Origin: Istiophorus platypterus
Taxonomy: Eukaryota > Chordata > Actinopteri > Istiophoriformes > Istiophoridae
DNA length: 64,000 nt
Direction of reading: 5' to 3'
NCBI GenBank assembly: GCA_016859345.1
Contig: CM029122.1
Coordinates: forward strand, 975,501 to 1,039,500
The notes below the pieces were generated by a model. It did no database searches, was not told the DNA's origin, and saw only the letters and a list, made by a program, of their open reading frames with translations. The position numbers were made by a program, and so were the translations under genes. This document shows positions 12,101-24,100 of this stretch, in pieces (position 1 is the first letter of the stretch; every line of letters begins with the position of its first letter).

Positions 12101-15100
12101 TTTCTGTGTGTTTGATAAGTTCCCTGCCGAACTAAGACATTTAGAGACTTAAATTTCAGGAAATTTATATATTCAACATTGCAACAAAACCTCCATCTTA
12201 GCAAATTCATCCAATTTTGTGGGATAATTCCACTTGAAATTTTCTTGGCTGTTGACTGAAAACTTAGTAATACAAAGTTCTAGTAATGACATAGCAGAAA
12301 ACAAATTCAACTAACCAGTTTTCAAATTTCACATTCAATCAGAATAGATAGAAAGCTGCTCCTTTGCTGTAATTTAGGTCTCAAAACAAATTGTGAAAGT
12401 GTCACAAACCACAAAGTGACAGATTTTTCAAAGAGGGGAAGTCTGTTGCTCAGGGAAGGATTTTTCAGTGTATGTCACTCGGAAATGTATTGTTAGAAAT
12501 GCAGAGCTTGTTTCTTTATTTCTGATCAGATTTTGGGTTAAAATCTTAAAACTGACAGCTCTCTCTAAGTCTGCAGAGATATCTATGGCAGAGTAGATAA
12601 TGAATGTAAACTCCTCAGACTGACAGCTAGCTGTCACCGATGCTAGGCGGCCTTTAACTGGCCGTTAAGAGGCTTTAATTCAGGCATGTGAAGAAGCCTG
12701 TTGTAAATAGTTGATGCGGTTTGTTAATCCAAAATGAAATCCTGGATCTGAGTTCGGCCTGCGAAACCATAACCCCCAGAACATCGGTTACATGCCAGCG
12801 TTACAGCACAGGCGTGAATCATGAAGGCGGCATTTTCGGCAGCGAGACGTTGGGTAACCCCTATGAGGAGCTCCACATTCTCCGTTTCCAGGAAAATTGC
12901 AGGCCAATGATTGACAGGAGCAGACTGGCTTCCCCTGATGGAGTTGGCAGACGTGGGCTCTCAGCCAATCAGGCCCCTTGGTTATTTTAGAAGTCACATG
13001 CCTTATCTAGAGCAGGTTTGCAGTGATTGGCAGGGGCTAGGACGCAACCCCATCTCTCACTGGTTTCTGCCGGCCATATACATCTGACGGCAGGTTGCAT
13101 ACTAATGAGCATGGCCCCCAATGCCAAGTCCCAGGGTAGCTGGCTTCAGTTGTCCTGAGCGCTTCCAGCGGCCTGCCTTCAGCTCAACCACACCATGAGG
13201 ATTAGCCACTGAGGATTAGTCGTTTCTCTTTGGGGATTTTTTGGATCTATTGACCTTTTTTGGGGGGGAGGGCTAACCATGTCTTCTCCCCAATCCAAAG
13301 CCCGAGTGATCGGCCTGATGAGACCTCTGAAGGATGTCACCGTGACCGCCGGGGAGACCGCCACCTTTGAGTGCGAGCTGTCATACGAAGGCATCGCTGT
13401 CGAGTGGTTCCTGGGGAGTACAAAGCTGGAACTGAGCAACAGAGTAAGTTCAAACCCACCTGGCACCTGAGTCCTCACACTGTTTCTATACCACGAACAG
13501 GGATTCACTTCCTGAAGCACAGGACCTGTTGACATTTTCTTACAAAGTCACAACTGCATTAAGTCAAAGCCACAGATATTCCATGAGCCCTGGTTCGGGT
13601 CCATAGCCTTGGCTGGTGTTTTCCTTTCCCATTTTTACACAATGTTCAGTTTTCTTTGCACTCGGTTGCTCCAGCCTCAGCTCGTCTTCATATAAGGGCC
13701 TGGTTGTTGAGGTTCAGGATTCCAGTGGAGCATTTGATCTTGGTTTTGAGATAACGCATGCAGGGAGGCTTTTCTGCCTCGCAAGCGTTTCTGCTGAGTT
13801 ATTTTTAACAGACGCAGGAGGTTGAGACGCAGGGCAGGTGGCAACAGAGGCTTTTTGACAGCTTCAGTTATAAAATCACAGGACCTGAGCTACAGGTTTT
13901 TGGTCGTGTCGAGATCTTTGCCGTTTTCACGCTGAAATAAGAGTCAGAAAGAACTGGGTGCATGTTCAGGCCCTGGAATGAGACCCAGTCATAACGCAGG
14001 ATTACTTTGATTATCGGATGTAACCTGAGATCTCTGAGGTTTCCAGAGACACATGATCTCTCTCTGAGTTGTGCAAGAGTAATTTACAGCATGTTACATG
14101 GTCAACATGGGCAGAGATTCACACTCTACATCAGCTGTTTTACTCCTAAATATTTATAACGTGTTTAGCTGTGTTACAGGTTCTTTAATTTTGATGCTAC
14201 ATGCATGAGCTATTTCCTGAAATCTGAGTTGTTTTGTCGTCTGGCTGTTTAAAGGCTCTTTCTTTACATAAAATATTTGATGGTTTTCTTTGGTTACAAA
14301 ACCAAATAAAAACCAATTATCAGTGTAACCAAAACATTAACACAATAAGTTATTACTGGGGAAATGATCATTAGATGTTGTTACATCTGAAAAAATAAAT
14401 TAAAACAGAAAGATTTATTTATTTTGTAAACACTTCATCTTGAACATGACTGAGCTGAGTCTCATTAAAAAAAATGAAGTTTAAAAGCTTAAACCAGCAG
14501 AAGTGAAAAACGTCCAGGTTTAGGGCTAAAGAAAGAGCTAAAGCTTGAAAATGGATCTTATTTACTATAAAACATGAATTTTACTGGTTCGGTGGTTAAT
14601 GAGATTATTGAGATGCCGTACGACATAATGACCAGTGAACAGACCCACAAGAGACCAATAAAACAATAAAACAGCTCAGCCTGTGACCCCCCCCCCCACA
14701 CACACACACTAACAAACTCCTCCCAACTGTTAAGAAACTGACAAGCTCCAGTTAGAGCGATAGCTGAATGAAGTGTTTCTGGCTAAAGATGAGAATACTA
14801 CACAAGCTCCTCAGCAACATTGGAGCTAATCTGATTTTAGATTTAACCTTAGCTCAGATATCAACTTTGAAAAATAAAACAAGAAGATATATAGAAAATC
14901 AAATCATTTCTGTCTGCGGACCTGAAGAAACTTGCCTTAATTTTAATCTGTTTTAATCCCTTTTATTTTCTATGCTCAGTTTCAAAGCATTAAACTGAGT
15001 GTAGCTGGTTAAAAATTCTCAGCTATTTTAGTGTCCAATCATTGAGCTTCACCTTTATTGATCAACTAAAATGTATTTTGTGTAGATCAGAAGCCTAATA

Positions 15101-18100
15101 AGATTATATTTAGCATCATTTACCATCCTTGATTTATGGAATAAGCACCTGTAAACTGCTTATCTGTCTGTAAGATGTTGATTATAAAGACATATTTTTA
15201 AATGGACCCATTATAATGTGAAAGGTGTTTACTTAATAAAGGTGAACATAATATTATAAGAAAAAGAACATATGATAATTAATGTTTGTGGTAGAAATGT
15301 TTATTAACCTCACACCACCACAGAATTGCAATAATTGGAATTGTTGTATTTTTTTTAATTCTAATAACAATAAAGTAATGGTAGACTTGACAACTTTAAT
15401 ATCAGATATGCCACATGTTTAACTCCTCTTCGGTGAGTTATATAGCTTGGGGCTCAGGCAGCTCAGTGTAATATACAGTCTTGGATGTGTGTTAAAATCA
15501 GCCCTCAGGTGTCAGAGGTCGTGCAGTTTAAATCGGGGGAGGGAAAGCAGCTGTCTGTGTTCGATTTAGCTGTCAGGGCTCAGCTGACTGACGCTGTGTG
15601 TGCTGGAGACCCGAGAACCCAAAATTCACTCTTAGTTCAACTCTCTGTCTTCAGAACCTCACAGACATCATTCAGGAATGATAAAACACAATGTTGGGTC
15701 GTGATTGTTTGCTATATACCTGGCAGTTACGCTTCAGGGAAGTAATCCCCCAAACAACTTACTCTGGGTCCATTGAATAGCACAGACAGTGATCAGGGAT
15801 GAGAAAACACCTTCATTCTGGTTCACTCCTGGCATATACTGTGGATCTGATTGGGGGGGAGGGTAAAACCCAAAAAGCCCTAATTTAGGTGAATCTGTTG
15901 AACCTAACAGTCACTGCTCAGGGCACAGCAGTGAAGTAGAAATCCATTAGATGTTATTAGATGTTAACACACACCTCAGAGTGTAGCTGTCTGATTTCCA
16001 ATGTGATTCGAGACAAACAAACTAGTTCTGATCAAGCATAACCTGAGCCTGAAAGGGCAGGAGGATCAAAATGACCCTCTGTGGGAGGTTAGGAACACCA
16101 TGAGTAGGGATGGGAAACCCTCTCGACTGAATGTTTAAACTAACAAGCAACAGTCAGGGAAGATAAACCCTGCCTCTCGGAATCTATTGAACCTGTCAGG
16201 TTGTGTTCATGGAAGGTAAAACCATTGCTTTTTGACTCTCCTGAACGGGGCAGACTGTGTTCAGGGAAATGAAACTGCGAGAACTGACAAGCAGAACCGT
16301 GACATACAGACTTAATCCTGAAAGACTGTCCAGGGAAGAAGAATCCTCAATGAGGTTGACTCTATAAAACAGAGATGCAATTCTCAGGGAACGTTAAACC
16401 CCTTTACTGACACTGTTGAACATGAGAGGCAGTGTGCAGGGCAGGTTAAATGCATTTACTGAGTGATTCTGTTGAACTTGACAGGTGGTGTTGAAGGCGG
16501 AGGGTAAAATCCACAGCCTGACTCTGCGAGATGTCCAGCTGAATGAAGCTGGACAGGTCAAACTCACCTCCAAAGACTTCCAGACCGAGGCCAGCCTCTT
16601 CGTCAAAGGTAAAAAAAAAAAAACAAAGACATCTTTTGAATCTGCCGGACTATGCCGACGACACCTATTTGTAGCTCAGCCTGGAAGTGCCTTAGGAGTA
16701 ACCTATCACGCTTTAAAAATGTTGTTTTTTTTGGCCCCCAGTATATTAAAGTCTCACCTCGAGCAATGATGTAGAAATGTTCTCCAAGAGTGTGTCAGTA
16801 CACTGTGACATCACTCTTGGGTGTGATTACAGAGAACACCACAGACCGACGAGCGGTGAAATACATCTTTCAGCCAGAGAGGGCAGCAAAACATGACCTT
16901 AAAGTCTGGTGTTAAGTTACTCTTAAAACAGCAGATTTCCAAGGAAATACTGTATTGGCTTTTTCATCAAGAACAGGAATAATGTCTACTTACCTTGTTC
17001 AGTGACATAATGGTAACACATTATACAACATTAGACTCAATGTAAAGAAAATGTTAACATTGTGCAGTTTTAGAATTTGTGTTTTAGAAATAAAAGGTGT
17101 GACTTAAGTCAAACATTTTAATTATTTTTAGGTTAATGTGAAACAAAGATTATATTTCCAGCATCAGCTGAAGGTGTCTGAGCTTTAACCTCCCTCAAGC
17201 TGCCAAATTGCCAATGCAATTTAGCGAAAATACCCAAGTGTTCCCCAATGAAGACTTCTCCAATGGTTGGTACATGTGTAGGCTGTAATACTGGCTGTGG
17301 TTGTGGCTATGTAAGTTACCTGTGGATTTTCAGTGTGGATGTAGATCTCAAACATCAGTGTGATTTCTGCACCAGAACAGATGGCAGGCTCATCTGCTAA
17401 ACCAGCAAGAATTTATTACATCCTTTTAGGTTGTTAATCTATAGAGCTGATGAAGAATCAGGTGAAAGGACATGATGGCCTTAAAATTTTTAGCAGTGGT
17501 CTAGTTTAGCAGAATATAAACTAAACAACTGTCCTGTGTGTTTTTTGTGCCTTTTAGAGCCACCTGTTGAGTTCACGAAGCCTCTGGAGGACCAGACAGT
17601 GGAGGAGGAAGCCACCGCCACACTCGAGTGTGAGGTTTCCAGAGAGAATGCAGAGGTACAATGGTTCAGGGATGGACAGGAGATCAGAAAGAACAAGAAG
17701 TATGAGAGAATAGTCGACGGCCGCAGGAGAGCGCTGGTCATCCATGACTGTACTCTGGATGACTCAAGAACATACGCTTGTGACACCAAGGACTTCAAAA
17801 CCTCCTGCTTCCTCAACGTTGAACGTGAGTACAGCTGTGAGATAAAAATCTGACAGGTTTAGAAGGTACGCACTCTTAAAGGACCATTTTTAGGACTTAA
17901 GAAACTCCATGAGTATCACAGGACCTGTCATTAAATTAATGGACCTCTAAAAAATGTAGAGGGAAAGAACCCTTTATACGACATGAGGGATCCTGTATAT
18001 GACTCAGGATACCACATTAAAAAGTGAAAGAAATGACTCAGATTAGTTAAGACCAAGTCTGAGACCCCCCAGGTGACTTAAGGGACCCCTGTAAAAATTA

Positions 18101-21100
18101 ACATACCCACTATGTGAGCTGAGGAATCTTTATAAGACCAAAGAAAGAAAATAGGAGACCCGTCATAGATCTAACGACCTTTAAGAAAGCCTAATTAAGA
18201 CTGGACACAGTTAATAACTGTTAATAACTCTTTGTTTCTGTTCAAAGCTCCACATATCGAGTTCACAAAACCACTCCATGATGTGGAGGTCAGAGAAAAG
18301 GAATCTGCTAGGTTTGAATGTGAAGTCTCCAGAGAGAACGTCAAAGTGAGCACACCTGCTTTGTCTGTTTTTTCCAGACAAACCATGAATCAAGATCAAC
18401 GTTTTAAATTATGGTTCAGTCTCTGAGGTCTCCTCTTCCTTGCCGTCTTTCAGGTCCGCTGGTTTAAGGATGGAAGTGAAATCAGAAAGGGGAAGAAGTA
18501 TGAAATTATCGCTCAAGGTCACCAACACATTCTCATTGTCCACAAGTCAGTGTTTGATGATGAGGCTGAATACGAATGTGACGCAAAGACCTCCAAATCC
18601 TCTGGCATGCTCACCGTCATCGGTAAGGACGAAGAATCAAAGAGCCTTTCTTCACATTAATTAATACAATCCAGAGCTCTGTCCTTCATATTTGTATAAC
18701 TACGTTCTGAGCTTGATTTGATTGTTGATTAGATGACACAAGTCTAGACTGTGCGATTCCTGAACTCTGGAGCTGTTTTCAGAGCGACAGTTTCTTGAAC
18801 CCAATAGTTCAGCTACTTCACATGTAGCTTGGTCATGACCAGGACTTTTTAGGTTGGACATAAACCCATTTTCAGACACATCTGACTCCATTTCCAAGGG
18901 GTTTGATCCTAAATGTTGACGTAATTAGTACATGTTGACTACTGAGAAACCTTAACATGATCTGTTAATGTTATTGTGATTCAATTTTGATAATAATGTT
19001 AAATATCTACAGTACCTTAATGAATGCACTTTAAAAGAGGCACTGATATATTTAGTTCTAAATAAAAAGAACTTAACTATATTAATTCAATGTCCAACTA
19101 AAAGTTTCAAACAGTGGATGTACAGCCATTCATTTAACTATAAAAATTAAATTTGACCACATTATTAGAACTGTTTTGTAGAAAATGAATGAATAACAAT
19201 TTTGAAAAAAAACGTGGGCAATTAACAGGCACCAGTGAGTGAACCACTCAGCTGAGATCTGACTTTGTCTCCCCCATTGTAGAGGAGGAGGCAAGGTTCA
19301 CCAAGAACCTGTCCAATGTGGAGGGAACAGAGACGGACAGCGTGAAACTGATCTGCGAGGTCTCCAAACCGGACGCCGACGTCATCTGGTACAAAGGAGA
19401 AGAGGAGCTGCCCGAGGGCGGCCGCTACGACCACATCGTCGACGGGAAGAGGAGGATCCTCCTCATCCAGGACCTGAAGATTACAGATGCTGGGGAGTAC
19501 AACTGCAGGCTGAGTCCCAGTAACAAAACCTCTTCAAATCTCAAGATTAATGGTATGGAAAAAAAACAACAAAAAAACATATTTGATGGTGATTCATTTC
19601 TGATCATTTCTGAATGTGCTGCAGAGGTTCTGAACTCTGAAAATAAAAAGTATAAACATTCAAAAAAAGGTTTATAATGCACGTCCATAATTAATATAAT
19701 ATATAAAATATGTCTTTGCAGGAGAAGGTTGAACAAATATCTGTAAATTAATAAACACTTAGAAATGTTAAAACTCCTGACAACTATAGTATAATGTGTC
19801 ACTGTAGTATAACTACAGTAAGATGTGTTATAAGCCATTTATTTGATGTCTTTATACTTATAAATGCTGAAAAGGGTGACGAAGTAAAATGTTACCAGTA
19901 TTTTCTATATATCAGAAAAAGCCAAAATGTTGTGGATTCATTGGCTTTGTGTTAATAACCCATCCGATGGATGTATTTCAATCAGCGAAGTTCAGCATGT
20001 GAAACCCACTGACCTGTGATCTCTTGTGGTTTGTGTGTCGCAGAACTGGCTGCCGAGTTCATCTCCAGGCCTAAGAGCCAGGAGGTGGTGGAGGGCGAGA
20101 AGGCGCAGTTCACCTGCTCCGTCTCCAAGGAAACCTTCGAGGTGAAATGGCTGAAAGACGACAAGGAACTGGAGGCAGGAGACAAATACCAGATGGTCAG
20201 TGACGGCAAGAGACGAACTCTGGTCATCAAGGACTGCAAGCTCGAAGACGAGGGGGGATACGTTGTGTTGATCGGAGCGACCAGAGCCAGCGCCGACCTC
20301 ACTGTGCTTGGTGAGCAAGAGTAAAATCATCAAGCAAAGCATTGGCTGGGAAGAGCAATGATGTTTTCATTCAGAATCTTCAAACGTCTTCGATTGCAAA
20401 TTATTGATTAAGTCAGAAGGACATTCGTATGAAAGCAAATGCTAGAAATAAAGTACAAGTATTGTATTAGTAATTCAAAAGTATGATTAAAACCAGTCAG
20501 ACTTTTGATTTTTTAAGACTGTTTTAATCCAGATTACAGCAATTTAAATATTAACGAACTACAAATTATGACTTCCTATCTCCAAATTTTGTCTTGGTGG
20601 CAGAAAGGGGCATCTGTACATTTGAGATTTGTGCAGTATGTGCATCATAGATATTTTTTATCTTTTTCTTTTTTTGTTGGAACTTTTGGATTTTTTTTCA
20701 TCTTTTTTTGGATTTCATTTTTGATTTTCTTTTTTTTAATTACATTTCGGCCAAAGAGCAGTTTATTTTGTTTATTTAGTTAACATTCTAGCTTAATTTT
20801 TTGCCTTCTTATGAACTCATTGTTTATTTTTTATTCTATTTACATAAATTTTATAAATATCAAATTAACACTTGGCGAAAAACAAAAACTAAACCTTAAA
20901 GAAACCATTAATATTTTTTTCTTATTTTATTTTGTTTTATCATTTTTTATGGAAACATATTTTTCAAGTTTAAATACTCAGCTTTCAAATTAAAAATATC
21001 TCTGCTGATCACATTTCAGCCGAGAAGCAAGTAAATTTGCTAGAGCATTTTCTGTTGTTAGTAAGTTTGTTAATATTTTAGCTTCAGTTTAGTTTTCGAT

Positions 21101-24100
21101 TTATTGATAGCTTACTAACTTAACCTTAAACATAAAAAGAATTAAGAGAACCTTACAGAGACTCCCCATGACTTTGTTGTAAATGATAGTTTTACATAAT
21201 TTTTTATCTTTTCATTCATTCATTTATCTATTAATTTATTTGGGATTTTGTTTATTAAGTTTAAAATAATTTTCAACATGCAGTTTGGCCACTTGTAGTG
21301 CTGTTTTCTTTCTTGCTCATTCATTGAATTTTATTTAATTCACAGTTAATTGACTGAAAGCCTGATTTAAACATCAATTTAATGAAACATTTTTGGTTCT
21401 TTTAGTATCTTACGTTTAGTTGTCACTCTGATTAAATTGCTCTAATAATTGTTCTGTTTGAGCTTGACTTCACCAGCAGTACTGACACTGGTATGAGTAG
21501 TTACGTCAGTGCCTGATGGGTTTTTTTTATTTTTTCCTGCAGAGAAACTGAAGATCATCACACCACTGAAGGACACTGAGGGCAAAGAAGGTCAGGAGGT
21601 CGTGCTGAACTGCGAGGTGAACACGGAGGGAGCGAAGGCCAAGTGGCTGAAGAACGAGGAGACCATATTTGAGAGCAGCAAGTACATGATGGTCCAGAGA
21701 GACAACGTCTTCTCCCTGAGGATCACAGACACCCAGAAGGGAGATGAAGCCAACTACAGTATCAACCTGCACAATCAGAGAGGGGAGCATGCCAAGAGCT
21801 CCTGCAACCTCACTGTCAAAGGTCAGTGGTTCACAGCTGTGGGTTCACTTCATGTTCTTTAATGTACTTTACTGAAAAGAGTATAGCAAGTAAACAAATC
21901 ACTGGGCCCATGGGATTAATATGGTCAAACGGTAAACCAAGGAAAAACTCAAATAAAGACCTTGTGAAGTTCATAAGTTCTTACATTGATATGTGGATGA
22001 AATGCATTGTTTGACCCTGACAGTAAATCCAAACAACCATTTTTTCCAACATAATGTGAATTGTTATTTATTCTGTTAAACGAACAATAAGGGTTAAAGA
22101 TGTTTACATTCTCTCACCTAAAGTACCGAAACTCCTGGCTTCAGAACAGAACATTTTGAAACAATACTCAGACCAGTAAATGACTCTATATTTCCTAGAA
22201 AATTTACGTAATGGACAGTTTCTTATTTCCTCTGCCAAACTGGAGCTCTGTTTAAGAACAGTAACAAACAACTGATATTTTAGTTTTGAAACTGAAAACC
22301 AACTTTTGTTCCTGACCAGCCATGAGCTGACGTCTCTCTACAACTCTGCTTGCACTGACCATACGTCTGTTCTGTTCTGCACAGAGGAGAGTCTGAGGAT
22401 TGTGGTTCCTCTCGAGGACATCGACACCCAGGAGAAGAAGACCATCAGCTTCTCCTGTAAGGTCAACAGGCCCAACGCCACTCTGAAGTGGATGAAGGCC
22501 GGCGAGGAGATCGCCTTCAGCAAACGCATCATGTACAGAGTGGACAAGGAGAAGCACACGCTGACCATCAAAGACTGCACGATAGCCGACGAGGGCGAGT
22601 ACACCGCTGTGGCCGGAGACGACAAGTCCACCGCAGAGCTGATCATCAGCGAGGCGCCGACGGACTTCAGCACGCACCTGAAGGACCAGACCATCACCGA
22701 GTTTGAAGACGCAGAGTTCTCATGCAAGCTGACCAAGGAGAAAGCAGATGTCAAGTGGTACAGAAATGGACGCGAGATCAGAGAAGGACCCAGGTACATC
22801 ACCAGTGAACAGACAGATCGGAATTTATAAACTACATTTCAATTGATATAGGATTTGACTTAAACTTTTCAACTTTTTCAAATTTTGGTTAAGTACTTCT
22901 CTGCTAATTTTCCCAGATACACATTTGAAAAAAATGGAAAGATTTGCACCTTGCACATCAAGGAGTGCAGACCTGATGACGAATGTGAATATGCCTGTGG
23001 TGTGGATGAAAAGAGATCCAGAGCCAGGCTCTTTGTTGAAGGTGAAGTCCTCAGAATTTACTCTGTAGCAACTAGTTGCCCAATATGAACTAGATTTTCA
23101 GTATAATCTGCCTCCTGTTTTGTTCATGCTCTGAATGACCTCTTCATGTTCCTCTATCTGCCCTGCAGAGATTCCAGTGGAGATCATCCGACCACCACAG
23201 GACTTGTTCGAACCTCCAGGCTCGGACGTCGTATTTGAGGTAGAGCTGAACAAGGACAGAGTGGAGGTGAAGTGGTTGAGGAACAACATGACAGTCGTAC
23301 AGGGAGACAAATTCCAGATGATGAGTGAGGGTAAAGTCCACAGACTGCAGGTCTGTGAGATTAGACCCCGAGACCAGGGAGAGTACAGGGTCATTGTCAA
23401 GGACAAAGACGCCAAGGCTAAGCTGGAGCTGGCAGGTAAGAGTTCAGACAGGCACAAAAACCCCACCAACACACCACCTCAGTCACTTTGGTGCATCTGT
23501 GCCCTTGTTTTTTTATCCTTTTTAACATTTTGTCATTATAAAAACATTCAGATAGTATTGCAAATGTTGGCTGTGTGTAATTAGTCAAATAAAATAAGCC
23601 TGTCTGCCAACAGTCCAGAACCAAAAGAGATTCAGTTTATTATCAATGTGCTCACTACTTCTTTTTCTGCTGAAAACAAGTGGACAAAAAAATTAGGCTG
23701 TGTAGGTTCAACGAGTGAAGAATGGAAACAGCCTGATGGGGAACATGTGCCCAGGTGTTGTCTCTCTGACAGTGTCTCCTTGCTCCCTTCTCCTCCAGCT
23801 GTGCCTCAAATAAAGACCACAGACCAGAGCTATGTCACAGATGCCGGGAAGCCCATCGTTATGGCCGTCCCCTACAGTGCCTACCCAAAGGCTGAGGCCG
23901 ACTGGCTGTACAGCAACCTGAGCCTGCCCAAAGACAACATTCATACCTCCGCCGACCGCACAGAGTACCGGCTGAAGGACCCCAAGAAGTCTGACCAGGG
24001 CCGCTACAAGATCATCATCAAGAACAAACATGGAGAGGGAGAGGGTTTCATCAACTTGGACGTCATCGGTTAGTTCTCTCATCGCAAGCACATGGTTAAA

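Noticed and set aside
12721..12997. 89-codon plus and 69-codon minus frames before I96
   Set aside because: Fall in the candidate promoter region; no coding character beyond a locally higher GC content.
22252..22802. Two long minus-strand frames opposite I102/I103
   Set aside because: Antisense of GC-rich exon codons; contain no recognisable domain.
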